NCBI RefSeq assembly: GCF_018304945.1
Contig: NZ_JAGQEE010000001.1
Location: 186,001 to 250,000 of the forward strand
DNA: 64,000 bases
Direction of reading: 5' to 3'
From: Collimonas humicola
GTDB taxonomy: Bacteria; Pseudomonadota; Gammaproteobacteria; Burkholderiales; Burkholderiaceae_D
The notes under the pieces were generated by a model. The model was not told the DNA's origin. It worked only from the letters and a program-made list of their open reading frames with translations, and did no database searches. The first letter of the stretch is position 1. Each line of letters opens with the position of its first letter. A program made the position numbers and the translations under genes. Shown piece by piece: positions 54,295 through 62,938 of the stretch.

Positions 54295-54371
54295 CTCCTG
54301 CCGGCGCGCCGCCTTGTTACAATCTCGCATCTGCCGCTTTGCACTACATACCGATCAATAAGGAAAGCAAA

Positions 54372-55229
54372 ATGCCTGAAGCAGTCGACCTTACCCGCAT
54401 CTGTCCGGTGATCATGACGCCTAGCCATGACGGGAAATTTTTCCGCAACTATGTGATGTCCCTATTGAATTTTACGGTGGAGGCCGCACGCTGCGGCATG
54501 CCGATGCAAGTGGTCATGCATCAAGGCGAAAGCCTGGTGACGCGGGCGCGCAACAACTGCGTCGCCGATTTTCTCGCCAATCCGCAATGGACGCACCTGT
54601 TCTGGATCGACGCCGACATCGGTTTTTCCGCCGAGGCGGCGTTCCGCTTGCTGCGTTCAGGCTACGATATCGCCGCCGGCGTCTATCCGCTCAAGCACGA
54701 AACCTGGCCTCAGGAAGGCCTGCCGCAGGGCACGACCCGGCAGCAATTCGAAGCGACCTATGCCCGTTACACCGTCAACGCCAAGGTTGCCGACGGCAGC
54801 AAGCAGGTCAACCTGGAAGTGCAGGCCGACGGTTTCATGCGCATGGAAGAAGCGCCGACCGGCTTCATGGTGATCAAGCGCAGCGTGTTCGAGCGGCTGA
54901 TCGCCAGCTACCCTGAGCTCAACTATGTGCCCGACAGCATCGGCGTTCCCGACCAGGGGCTGCACTACCGCTTTTTCGACGTCATGGTCGATCCGGAGAC
55001 GCGCCGCTATCTGTCGGAAGACTATGGTTTCTGCCGCCTATGGTCAGGGCTGGGCGAGTCCATCTATATCGACGCCAATTCCAACCTGAGCCACCAGGGC
55101 TCCAAGCTGTACACGGGCGATTTCGCCAATTCCCTGCGTACTTCCTTGCCTTACGCGATAGGCGCGCCGGAAGGCGCGCAGATGCAGCTCACCGGGCTGG
55201 AATATTTGCGTTCCAATCCCTTGTTCTGA
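54372..55229 (+). CDS. Glycosyltransferase-like protein, GT-A fold
   Basis: A 285-residue protein with a GT-A type nucleotide-sugar fold. The metal motif is HLFWIDADIGF (DAD), preceded by SLVTRARNNCVADF, and an acceptor-side acidic motif occurs in YLSEDYGFCRLW. Segments like GYDIAAGVYPLK resemble a family of uncharacterised transferases also found in phages and capsule loci. The ATG at 54372 follows AAGGAAAG; a start at 54339 would add eleven residues. No partner glycan genes adjoin it, so the acceptor is unknown. It converges with the gene ending at 55489. Confidence 0.8.
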   Translation: MPEAVDLTRICPVIMTPSHDGKFFRNYVMSLLNFTVEAARCGMPMQVVMHQGESLVTRARNNCVADFLANPQWTHLFWIDADIGFSAEAAFRLLRSGYDIAAGVYPLKHETWPQEGLPQGTTRQQFEATYARYTVNAKVADGSKQVNLEVQADGFMRMEEAPTGFMVIKRSVFERLIASYPELNYVPDSIGVPDQGLHYRFFDVMVDPETRRYLSEDYGFCRLWSGLGESIYIDANSNLSHQGSKLYTGDFANSLRTSLPYAIGAPEGAQMQLTGLEYLRSNPLF

Positions 55230-55271
55230 GCAAAATCGTAAGCCGGTTTTCGCTGCGCTTAAGCTACATAG

Positions 55272-55336
55272 CTAAGTGGGGTCAGAGTAAATTTTCTGCG
55301 CGCTTTTTGCAGAAACTGCACTCTGACCCCACTTAG
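55272..55336. repeat. Palindromic repeat 1 (GGGGTCAGAGT type)
   Basis: CTAAGTGGGGTCAGAGT (55272-55288) and its exact reverse complement (55320-55336) enclose an inner stem TTTCTGC / GCAGAAA. It follows the stop at 55229 and may end transcription. GGGGTCAGAGT palindromes recur in betaproteobacterial intergenic regions as REP-like elements. Confidence 0.85.
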
Positions 55337-55408
55337 CGGGTTACGGAGTGCATGCCTCGCCGTTGAAAAAACATGCAGCGCGCTCTGCCTTTCTCCGAAT
55401 CCGTCATG

Positions 55409-55463
55409 TGGGGTCGGAGTCAAGTTTCGCGATAAAACACCGCGAAATTTGACTCCGACCCCA
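55409..55463. repeat. Palindromic repeat 2 (GGGGTCGGAGT type)
   Basis: Arms of 23 bases at 55409-55431 and 55441-55463 pair with a single mismatch around a 9-base loop. The core TGGGGTCGGAGTC differs from repeat 1 by A to G. Positioned just after the end of the minus-strand gene at 55489, it could serve both converging genes as a terminator. Confidence 0.85.
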
Positions 55464-55488
55464 GATGACTGCCCCCAGATGACTCCGA

Positions 55489-57006
55489 TTACAGCTGCAC
55501 GCTGGTAGTAGCGCTGAACTTGGTGTTCAGGTTGGTTTCCAGGTTGCCGATGGCTTTTTCCAGGATGCTGAAGATTTGCGCCCGGTCGGCGGCGTTGCTC
55601 AAGTCCAGCGTGGCGCTGGCGGTCACGCCGACGCTGGCCAGGGCGCTGTTGAACGCGGTTTGCGCCTGCGCCGCCGAAATGTAGACCGAGGTTCCTGTGC
55701 CGTTGACATACGCTAGCGTCTGGAACACGTTCGAGAACACGGTTTCCAGCGCCGGCATGCCGAAGGCGACATGGTTGGCCGGCGTCGTGAAGGTAGTGGG
55801 GCTGGTGGTCGGGATCGGGTTGCCGTACAGCTGGTCGAGGTAGTAGCGCACCTGATACGGATATTGCTGGTAAGTGTCGGTCGCGCCCCACACCGAGCTG
55901 TAGGCGTTGACGCTGCTGACCGTCGCTGCGGTCGCCGTCGCTCCCAGTTTGCTGTAGCTGGTCATCAGGGGGCCGTAGTAACCCTGGTTGTAGGCGACAT
56001 TCAGCAAGACGTCCAGGAAATTGCCAGGCAGCTTGGTGAAGTTGGCCAGCGTATTGTCATAGTAAGGCTGCCACGGCGTCGTCCAGCCGCCGGCGCCCTT
56101 GCCGGTGAGGATCAGGGCGACGAAATCGTTGTAATGGAAATACGCGGTCAGCATCGGCCCGTAGTATTTATTGTTGAACGAGGGCGGCGTCACCTTGGTG
56201 TACTGCTGGGCCGCGGTGGCCATGGTGTAGCCGATGTTTTTCTGGATGGCGACGTAGTTGATCAGCGAATGGCCGGCCGGCGCATAGGAGCCGGAAACCA
56301 TGTCGGCGGCGTAGTTGTTGATCTGGTAGGGGCCGCCCTGGCCGGCGCCCATCACGGCTTGCTGGTCCGGCGAGGGATCGATCAGGCTGCCGCTGCTGGC
56401 GTACAGCCCGGTCTCGATGTTTTCCTGCAGCAGCTGGCCCATGATCGAGCCGTACATGTAATCCTTCTGGAACTGCATGCCTGGATAATATTGTTGCACC
56501 AGGTGGCCATACATGACGCCGGCGATGATGTTCGACATGATCAGGTCGTTGTAGTTGCCGCCATCCAGCACCAGCTGGTCCTGGGCGCTGCCGGCGCCCA
56601 GCAGCAGGTGATAGCTGATGGTGCCGGTGGTGCTGCCAGGCGTGGCGGGCGGCGGATTCACCGGAGGCGGCGTGACTGGCGGCGGGGTGGGCGTGCCGCT
56701 GCCGCATACGCCGTTGGAAGTCCATGGTTTGCCGCTGCCGCTGCCGCCGCTGTCGGTAACCGGGTCGTTGCCCTGGGTCCACCAGTTGGCGGTGTAGTTG
56801 GTGCTGTTGGCGCTGGCGCTGTTGCCGCCGACATAGACGGTGCTGGCGTTCCAGGCAGGCGCGCAGGCCGGCGCGCTGGCCTTGCCGGTGGCGGCAATCT
56901 GCTTCTGGCTGGCGCTGCCCGCATCGCTCGAGCCGCCGTCGCCGCAACCTGCCAGCATGCTGCCGATCGCGGTGCACAGCACGGTGCTGACTATTCTTGT
57001 TTTCAT
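55489..57006 (-). CDS. Chitin-binding lipoprotein with lysozyme-superfamily-like catalytic domain
   Basis: A 505-residue lipoprotein with lipobox MLAGC (Cys21) and a CBM5/12 chitin-binding module (about 48-101: APAWNASTVYVGG, NYTANWWTQGN, PWTSNGVC). A Pro-rich linker (105-123) leads to a domain of about 370 residues. There, GQLLQENIETGLYASSG offers Glu195 or Glu198 as catalytic acid, and VMGAGQGGPYQINNY recalls the substrate-binding signature of GH19/GH23/chitosanase-like enzymes. So it may cut chitin, chitosan or peptidoglycan; the exact family is unsure. Its N-terminal module and promoter match those of the GH18 gene at 51133, strongly suggesting co-regulation on chitin. Confidence 0.82.
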   Translation of the reverse strand: MKTRIVSTVLCTAIGSMLAGCGDGGSSDAGSASQKQIAATGKASAPACAPAWNASTVYVGGNSASANSTNYTANWWTQGNDPVTDSGGSGSGKPWTSNGVCGSGTPTPPPVTPPPVNPPPATPGSTTGTISYHLLLGAGSAQDQLVLDGGNYNDLIMSNIIAGVMYGHLVQQYYPGMQFQKDYMYGSIMGQLLQENIETGLYASSGSLIDPSPDQQAVMGAGQGGPYQINNYAADMVSGSYAPAGHSLINYVAIQKNIGYTMATAAQQYTKVTPPSFNNKYYGPMLTAYFHYNDFVALILTGKGAGGWTTPWQPYYDNTLANFTKLPGNFLDVLLNVAYNQGYYGPLMTSYSKLGATATAATVSSVNAYSSVWGATDTYQQYPYQVRYYLDQLYGNPIPTTSPTTFTTPANHVAFGMPALETVFSNVFQTLAYVNGTGTSVYISAAQAQTAFNSALASVGVTASATLDLSNAADRAQIFSILEKAIGNLETNLNTKFSATTSVQL

Positions 57007-57535
57007 GCATATCTCCTGTATTGAATGGGGAAGTGCGTGAAACCAGATAGTTTCCGCACGCCAACTAATCCGGGCCGAGGATGAGGGCAGCGAAATTGGG
57101 CGTCAAGTGGTTTGCACGGTTTTTTACAGCGACCATACCAGTTGCAAAGCGGTATTGACTTTCATTTGCCGCGGGTGGCGATTTAAGTCACAGATAGCAC
57201 GCCGGGCGAGGCGATGTTATTTCCCTGTGGCAATGAATTAGTTTTTGTGAAAATACCTTCTTGATAATTTTCTTGAGGGGGTGCTGTGCTGGCGGAGAAA
57301 GTGCGCGTCTGTCAGGCGATAGACAGGTGTAATACCACTTTTCCATTTTTTTGCATGTGGTCTTGGTGCTTTTGCAGAGGATTCTTGCCGGGCAGGCGAT
57401 GCCAGTCATGAAAACAATCCGCCAGGGACGGAGTGTGGCAATATGCCGGATATTTCCCTGCTGACATATTTCTCAATCGGCTCGTTGACGCGGCAGGGCT
57501 GAGTCCATCGTCTTACAGAACAGAAGGTTTCTTTC
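57007..57535. other. Divergent intergenic region between the chitin lipoprotein and PQQ-type dehydrogenase
   Basis: These 529 bases hold the minus-strand promoter element (57078-57148) and, nearer the plus-strand gene, AATACCACTT (57331-57340) and TTGCATGTGGTCTTGG (57351-57366), weaker relatives of the same motif. A common regulator could act in both directions. No small gene was seen. Confidence 0.5.
57078..57148 (-). promoter_or_regulatory. Promoter of the second chitin lipoprotein, same bipartite element
   Basis: On the minus strand TTTGCAACTGGTATGG (57148-57133), 19 bases, then AAACCACTTGACG (57113-57101), containing the -35 TTGACG. After 17 bases comes CATCCT (57083-57078). Against the chitinase promoter the left half has one mismatch in 16 and the right half none in 13, and both spacings are equal. 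The 19-base spacer sequences are unrelated, which shows the halves are selected. Confidence 0.7.
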
Positions 57536-58753
57536 ATGCGAGCAGCATCTTTTCTCCGCAATCTCCTTGGCGCGCTGTTCCTGCTCGCTTGCGCAGCAGC
57601 GTCGGCGCAAAGCACTTACCGCACCGCCGGCAGCTGCGACGGCTTTCCGCGTCTCGACCTGAAGGTGGCCAAGGGCATGTGCATGGGGCTGGTCGCCGAT
57701 CACCTCGGCTTTGTGCGCGGGGTAGCCGCGATCGGTCAGGATATCTATGTGCTGGACATGGGCGGCTGGGCCAGCAAGCGCGGCCGCCTGCTGCACCTGA
57801 ACCTGAAGCAGAAGGGCCAGCCGGAAGTGCTGCTGAGCCAGCTTGACATGCCCAATGGGATCGTCGCTACCCCGGACAAGAAGCTGCTGATCGGCATGCA
57901 CGGCCGCATCGTCCGCATCGATCCTGCCGCCAAGAACCTGCTTGGCAGCGCCCAGGATATCGTAGTCAACCTGCCGACTACCGGCCGCCATCCGCTGACG
58001 GCGATGGTGCTCGGCGACGACGGTGCGCTGTACATCAATGTCGGTTCCGCCACCGACAATTGCGAAAGCCGGCCCGACCAGCCCGGCAAGGCGGATTCGC
58101 CTTGCCCCGAAATCAAGGAGATGCCGCCGCGCGCCAGCGTGCTGCGCGCCAGCCTGGCAAACGCTCACCTGCCGCTGGATGCGCGCACGCTGCCGGTGCA
58201 CGCGCGCGGCTTGCGCAACAGCATGGCGCTGGCGCTCACTGCCAACGGCACGCTGGTTGCCGCCACCAATTCGCGCGACAACATCAATGTCGCCGATCCC
58301 AAGCTGTCCGACGCTGAGCTGCCGCACGACACTCTCAGCTGGCTCAGCGCCGGCGCCGACTACGGTTGGCCCTATTGCTTCGACAAGCTCAGGGCCAGCC
58401 CGGAATATCCAGAATTCGACTGCCGCGCCAAAACACCGCCCGGCCGTCTTCTGCCGCCGCATGCAGCGCCGCTGGGCATGCTGATCTATAACGGCAAGAG
58501 CCTGCCGGCGCTGAACGGCCATCTGATCATCGGCTATCACGGCTACCGCGCCGCCGGCCACCGGCTGGTCAGCCTGGCTCTGGATGCGGCTTATCAGCCG
58601 GTGGGCGAGCCGCGCGATCTGGTGGCGGGATGGAACTACCGGCACGGCGGCTATCCGATGGGCGCGCCGGTGGCGCTGGCTACGCTGGACGACGGGAGCC
58701 TGGTGATTACCGAGGATCGGAACGGGACGTTGTTGCGGCTGGCGCCGGACTGA
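57536..58753 (+). CDS. PQQ-dependent sugar dehydrogenase-like protein (sorbosone/glucose dehydrogenase family)
   Basis: A 405-residue exported beta-propeller oxidoreductase. A signal peptide ends at AAASA|QST. Six-bladed propeller segments include FVRGVAAIGQDIYVLDMGG, PNGIVATPDKKLLIGMHGRI, ALYINVGSATDNCESRPD and HDTLSWLSAGADYGWPYC. The ADYGWP segment and the HGLR-like HARGLRNSMALALT are usual in this family. It should oxidise a sugar or related alcohol in the periplasm if PQQ is bound. No PQQ synthesis genes are in the window. It lies across a divergent promoter from the chitin lipoprotein, so chitin-derived sugars are a possible substrate, by inference. Confidence 0.87.
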   Translation: MRAASFLRNLLGALFLLACAAASAQSTYRTAGSCDGFPRLDLKVAKGMCMGLVADHLGFVRGVAAIGQDIYVLDMGGWASKRGRLLHLNLKQKGQPEVLLSQLDMPNGIVATPDKKLLIGMHGRIVRIDPAAKNLLGSAQDIVVNLPTTGRHPLTAMVLGDDGALYINVGSATDNCESRPDQPGKADSPCPEIKEMPPRASVLRASLANAHLPLDARTLPVHARGLRNSMALALTANGTLVAATNSRDNINVADPKLSDAELPHDTLSWLSAGADYGWPYCFDKLRASPEYPEFDCRAKTPPGRLLPPHAAPLGMLIYNGKSLPALNGHLIIGYHGYRAAGHRLVSLALDAAYQPVGEPRDLVAGWNYRHGGYPMGAPVALATLDDGSLVITEDRNGTLLRLAPD

Positions 58754-58838
58754 CCCAGCAGTGAAATCAGCTTTAATTTAAGGCATGTTCTTGAGCCTTT
58801 AACCATAAACCACCGTCCTGGATACGGGAGCAACAGCC

Positions 58839-59240
58839 ATGGCACATTCCACAATTGAACGCTGGCACGAGATAGTCAAGTCGCGCGACATCGCTGCCTT
58901 GAAAGCATTGCTCGCCGACGACGTGGTCTTCGAATCTCCGGTTGTTCACACGCCTCAAAGCGGCAATGCGATCACAGTCAAATACCTTGCTGCCGGCTTG
59001 CATGTCTTGAATAACGGCAGCTTCCAATATGTGAATGAATGGCGCGGACCGCATTCGGCCGTGCTGGAGTTCCAGTCAAGCTGCGACGGCATCCTGATCA
59101 ACGGCGTGGACATGATCACGTGGAACGACGAGGGCCTGATCACTCACTTTAAGGTGATGATCCGCCCGCTAAAGGCTGTCAATAAAATCCACGAATTGAT
59201 GGGCCGGATGCTCCAGCCTGAAGCCGGACAACAACGCTAA
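58839..59240 (+). CDS. NTF2/SnoaL-like family protein
   Basis: A 133-residue cytoplasmic protein of the NTF2-like fold: TIERWHEIVKSRDIAALKAL, then LADDVVFESPVV, GSFQYVNEWRGPHSAVLEF and MITWNDEGLITHFKVMIRPL. Members include isomerases, hydrolases and carrier-like binding proteins. The end HELMGRML is common in uncharacterised ones. No catalytic set can be named. The ATG at 58839 has a weak site. Another NTF2-like gene lies at 60713, but the two are not close paralogues. Confidence 0.85.
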   Translation: MAHSTIERWHEIVKSRDIAALKALLADDVVFESPVVHTPQSGNAITVKYLAAGLHVLNNGSFQYVNEWRGPHSAVLEFQSSCDGILINGVDMITWNDEGLITHFKVMIRPLKAVNKIHELMGRMLQPEAGQQR

Positions 59241-59290
59241 GCAACGGTACGCAACGGCAAGCAACGGCAAGCAACAGCAAGCAACAGCAA
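59241..59290. repeat. Five tandem 10-bp units before the MFS gene
   Basis: The units GCAACGGTAC, GCAACGGCAA (twice) and GCAACAGCAA (twice) lie directly after the stop at 59240 and 61 bases before the MFS start. The 10-base period matches about one DNA helical turn, so a protein array or simple slippage repeat is possible. Confidence 0.9.
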
Positions 59291-59351
59291 GTAAAGGCGG
59301 CCGGCATACGGTAGTAAGCTAGCCGCACTCGATTTTCCGCCACCCAGAACA

Positions 59352-60557
59352 ATGAATAATCTGAAAATTGCATCAGCTTCCAGTGACTCAGACTTCACCG
59401 ATATTTCCATCCGCCGCCGTTCCCTGATGGCCGCCTGCGGCGCCCACGCAATACATGACGGCCTGACAGACCTCATCTACGTGTTGTTGCCGATCTGGCA
59501 GACGCAATTTTCCATCAGCTACGCATTGGTGGGGCTGTTGCGCGGATCCTATTCGGGCGTGATGGCCGGCTTTCAGCTGCTGGCCAGCCGGCTGGCAAAG
59601 CGCTGGGGGCGGCACCGCATGCTGGCGGGAGGGACGGCGCTGGCCGGCGTCGCATACCTGGTGGCCGGCCAGGCCGGCGGCCTGGCGATGCTGCTGATCG
59701 CGCTTTTGCTGGGAGGCTTGGGAGCCAGCACGCAGCACCCGCTGGCGTCTTCAATCGTCACGGATACTCACGAAGCGGGCGGTGGAGTCAAAGAGGCGCT
59801 GGCGCAATACAATTTTGCCGGCGACGTCGGCAAGACTCTGATCCCGGGGCTGGTGGGCTTGTCGCTCGTTGTCGTCAGCTGGCAGACCAGCGTTACGTTG
59901 ATGGGGCTGCTGGGCCTGGCCGCAGCCGGCCTGCTGTGGTGGCTTATTCCGACACGGCTTGAAGCGGTATCCGAGAAGAAAGCGAGCAAGGCAATCACCA
60001 GAACCGGCTCGGCCAGCGGGTTGCGTGCGCTGCTGCTGACAGGAACTTTGGACAGCGCGGTCCGGATGGGATTTCTAACCTTCCTGCCATTCCTGTTGAA
60101 AAGCAAAGGCGCCGGCACGGCTGGCATCGGTTTGGCGCTGTCGCTGTTGTTTGTTGGCGGGGCGTTCGGCAAGCTGTTGTGCGGTTACCTGGGCGCGCGC
60201 ATCGGCATGATGAAAACGGTGTGGCTCACAGAGTCCGCCACCTCACTGCTGATCCTGCTGGCGGTGTGGTTGCCGCTTTCCGCAATGATGGCAATGCTGC
60301 CGCTGCTGGGACTTGCCTTGAACGGGACGTCGTCGGTACTGTACGGCGCGGTGCCAGAACTGGCCGGCGCAGGCAAACGCGAGCAAACCTTCGCGCTGTT
60401 CTATACCGGCACCATAGGCGGCGGGGCGCTCTCACCTGTGTTGTTCGGCCGGCTAGGCGACGTCGCTGGAGTCCCCGTTGCAGTGATAACGTTGGCAGCG
60501 ATCTTGCTGTTCACATTGCCATTGTCGTGGCGGGTGCAGAAAGGACTGGGCGGCTGA
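59352..60557 (+). CDS. MFS transporter, fosmidomycin-resistance (Fsr)-like
   Basis: A 401-residue inner-membrane exporter with twelve predicted helices. The Fsr subfamily start is GAHAIHDGLTDLIYVLLPIW, followed by LVGLLRGSYSGVMAGFQLLA; other segments are LGGLGASTQHPLASSIVTD and GTIGGGALSPVLFGRLGD. The cytoplasmic loop between helices 2 and 3 is LAKRWGRHRMLAGG. Substrates of relatives include fosmidomycin and other small drugs. A 10-bp repeat array precedes it. The actual substrate is unknown. Confidence 0.91.
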   Translation: MNNLKIASASSDSDFTDISIRRRSLMAACGAHAIHDGLTDLIYVLLPIWQTQFSISYALVGLLRGSYSGVMAGFQLLASRLAKRWGRHRMLAGGTALAGVAYLVAGQAGGLAMLLIALLLGGLGASTQHPLASSIVTDTHEAGGGVKEALAQYNFAGDVGKTLIPGLVGLSLVVVSWQTSVTLMGLLGLAAAGLLWWLIPTRLEAVSEKKASKAITRTGSASGLRALLLTGTLDSAVRMGFLTFLPFLLKSKGAGTAGIGLALSLLFVGGAFGKLLCGYLGARIGMMKTVWLTESATSLLILLAVWLPLSAMMAMLPLLGLALNGTSSVLYGAVPELAGAGKREQTFALFYTGTIGGGALSPVLFGRLGDVAGVPVAVITLAAILLFTLPLSWRVQKGLGG

Positions 60558-60712
60558 TATGAAAGTAAGATGATTTATGAATATAGCTGAAGCGACGATC
60601 AGGCACGCGCTGGAATCTGACGGTGTGGAAGCCGTAGATTGAATATGGCTTGCAGCTTGGCGACGACAACACCCACAATTGATGGTCAACTTACCCCGAG
60701 ACGGAATCCCGC

Positions 60713-61162
60713 ATGAAAGATATATTCAAATCAGTCATCTCCCCCGCATTGATTTTTCGCGCTTTAGCGATGCCTCAGTCCGCATCGGCTGTCAAGACGG
60801 ACTCTGCCGAGGACATCGTCCAGAAACAGCTCGACGCCTACAATGCGCGCGACATGGATGCCTTCCTTGCCACGTATGCGGACGAGGCCGAGCTTTTTGG
60901 ATTTCCGAATACACCATCGGCGAAGGGAAAGGAGGAAATGCGCAAGAGATATACGGTGCGCTTCAGCGACACGCTTTTGCATTGCATCATCGTAAAGCGC
61001 ATTGTCATGGGAAATACCGTCATCGACCATGAGCGCGTTCGCGTCACGCTGCCGGAAGGGCCGGGCGTCATGGAGGCGATTGCAATTTATGAAGTTCACG
61101 ATGGAAAAATCGCCAAAGTAACATTTATTTCCGGGAAAAAAACACCAGGCGAAAACCTGTGA
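60713..61162 (+). CDS. NTF2/SnoaL-like family protein, probably exported
   Basis: A 149-residue protein. The N-terminus FKSVISPALIFRALAMPQSA then SA|VK looks like a weak signal peptide. The NTF2 fold is seen in IVQKQLDAYNARDMDAFLAT, YADEAELFGFPNTPSAKGKE and AIAIYEVHDGKIAKVTFISG, close to the SnoaL/steroid delta-isomerase-like group. The function is unknown. GC in and around this gene is lower than in the first 59 kb. Confidence 0.85.
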   Translation: MKDIFKSVISPALIFRALAMPQSASAVKTDSAEDIVQKQLDAYNARDMDAFLATYADEAELFGFPNTPSAKGKEEMRKRYTVRFSDTLLHCIIVKRIVMGNTVIDHERVRVTLPEGPGVMEAIAIYEVHDGKIAKVTFISGKKTPGENL

Positions 61163-61232
61163 ACGGATGAATGGCCGACGCATCGCGGCCAGAAGCAGCC
61201 CGTCGCAAGTCTTCGCTCAAACCTGAATAATC

Positions 61233-61745
61233 ATGACTATTCTCGAAACGCAGCGGTTAAAGCTGATTCCACTTTCTGACGAACACCTTGCTGGCTTAAC
61301 AGCGATTAATAGCGACCCAGAGGTCATGGCTTACATCGGCAACGGCGCCCCAATGTCCGAGGCTGAAAGCCAAGCAATGATCGATCGCGTAAAACCAAGG
61401 TGGACCTCGCACGGATTCTCGTGGTGGGGTGTGTTCCGTAAAGACGACAATCTGATGATTGGCGCAGCGACATTGCAACCATTGGCTGCCCAGGCAGGCG
61501 CCGTCCCGGAAATCGGCTGGCGGCTGAGGCGGGACTGTTGGGGGAAGGGCTATGCGACCGAAGCTGCCGAACGGATCGTTTTGTTCGCAAAGGAACTGGG
61601 CATTCCAGAAGTAGTGGCCGTGGCAAATCCCGGCAACACTGCCTCCATCGCGGTGATGAAGCGGCTTGGCATGCGGTATCGCGGCATTGAAACCCACTAC
61701 AACGTTCCATGTGCAGTCTACCAAGCATTCCTGAGCGTCGAATGA
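61233..61745 (+). CDS. GNAT family N-acetyltransferase
   Basis: A 170-residue acetyltransferase of the RimJ/RimL-like group. Features are TILETQRLKLIPLSDEHLAG, the fourth-strand segment EIGWRLRRDCWGKGYATEAA with the acetyl-CoA loop RRDCWGKG, and VAVANPGNTASIAVMKRLGM then RYRGIE. It could acetylate a protein N-terminus or a small amine. It is the first of two GNAT genes in the low-GC right end. Confidence 0.92.
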   Translation: MTILETQRLKLIPLSDEHLAGLTAINSDPEVMAYIGNGAPMSEAESQAMIDRVKPRWTSHGFSWWGVFRKDDNLMIGAATLQPLAAQAGAVPEIGWRLRRDCWGKGYATEAAERIVLFAKELGIPEVVAVANPGNTASIAVMKRLGMRYRGIETHYNVPCAVYQAFLSVE

Positions 61746-62273
61746 CTATCCGCAAAAGGTCGAAGCCAGTTTGTCGCGACGAAGATGCCGGCGGACAGTA
61801 CGCACCGGCTATCTTCTTGGCTCCGATATGGAAAAATACTGAGCTTGCGCACAGATATTGGCGACGTTCATAGGGAAGCCCTGCGCTCAGGTCCTGCGGC
61901 CAAGACAATGCACAAATCACTCTCGAAATCACCTGCCACGAGGAGCAATTTCTAATGTTGATGCAGACGCTACAAGACGGGGTTGATTCATTCCAGGTAG
62001 AGCACGGATTGCCGCGGAGAGGTACATTCCAGTCCAAAGTTCAATCGCGGGTCCGGTCGTCAACGTTAGTCCGGTCGACCTCTTTGGCATAGGTCCTGGC
62101 TTCTCCGCTTTGGGTCAAGCCCGCCGTCAATGTTTGAGTGCGGACAGTTACTATCGGTCAGGAGCGGTCTGCGGTGCATCCCGCGAATTTGAGGGTGTTT
62201 TTACAATTTCCATGGCAGCTTACCCAGCATTCGACAGGTGGGTACGTTTAGGTGAACTACTACAGGAGGGAAT
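61746..62273. other. Gene-poor gap in the right-end accessory stretch
   Basis: These 528 bases have no convincing gene on either strand; a long minus-strand frame crosses it but overlaps the GNAT gene antisense. A strong AGGAGGG ribosome site at the right edge belongs to the lipocalin-like gene. It may hold decayed sequence. Confidence 0.4.
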
Positions 62274-62699
62274 ATGTCTGAGCGCGACGCTAAGCTCCAC
62301 GGTTGCTGGCGGTTGGTTTCTCTTGATACTGAGCTTCAGGAGTCAAAGGAGCGCACTCAACCGTGGGGCGCCGACCCCAATGGGTATCTTATTTTCGGCT
62401 CTGACGGGCGAATGATGGTACTAGTTACCGCACAGGCGCGGGAGCCTGGGAATACAGATGAGAAACTGGTGGCACTTTTCCGTACCGTGATGGCCTATAC
62501 AGGACGATACCGGATAGATGGAGATAGGTTCATCACAAAGGTTGACTCATCTTGGAATGAGGCCTGGAACGGCAGTGAGCAGGAACGATTCTACAAGCTT
62601 GATGGAGACACGCTCGACGTCTTTACGGCCTGGATGCCGAATCCGTTAGTATCAGGAAATCCAATAGGACGGGCTATTCTCAGTTTTAGACGCGAGTAA
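62274..62699 (+). CDS. Lipocalin-like domain protein (PF13924)
   Basis: A 141-residue beta-barrel protein with HGCWRLVSLDTELQE, PNGYLIFGSDGRMMVLVTAQ, YTGRYRIDGDRFITKVDSSW and LDVFTAWMPNP, typical of the lipocalin_5 family. It lacks a signal peptide. Ligand and role are unknown. An AGGAGGG ribosome site fixes the ATG at 62274. It is isolated from its neighbours. Confidence 0.85.
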   Translation: MSERDAKLHGCWRLVSLDTELQESKERTQPWGADPNGYLIFGSDGRMMVLVTAQAREPGNTDEKLVALFRTVMAYTGRYRIDGDRFITKVDSSWNEAWNGSEQERFYKLDGDTLDVFTAWMPNPLVSGNPIGRAILSFRRE

Positions 62700-62938
62700 T
62701 TTCCCCTACGCTGCGTTCGCGCCACAGTCGCTAGTTTGCGGGTCATCAAGTCGCCGGCGAGTCTGGCAGCCAGACGTCCACCTTTGAATGACCGCATTGT
62801 GGCGGCCTCTAGGTCGGCTCTGGGTCGAAATCAACCCGTCGCGACCGGTTCAAAACGGCCAGCAGCAGTCACTGACGAATCCGGTTCAGAGCAGATATCT
62901 GACGCCATCGTCGCATGCTAATCCAAGGAAAATAACGA

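Noticed and set aside
57007-57535. CRISPR-like or tRNA content in the chitin intergenic region
   Set aside because: Recurrent ACCACTT motifs are short and irregularly spaced and fit regulatory half-sites; no cloverleaf or spaced repeats.
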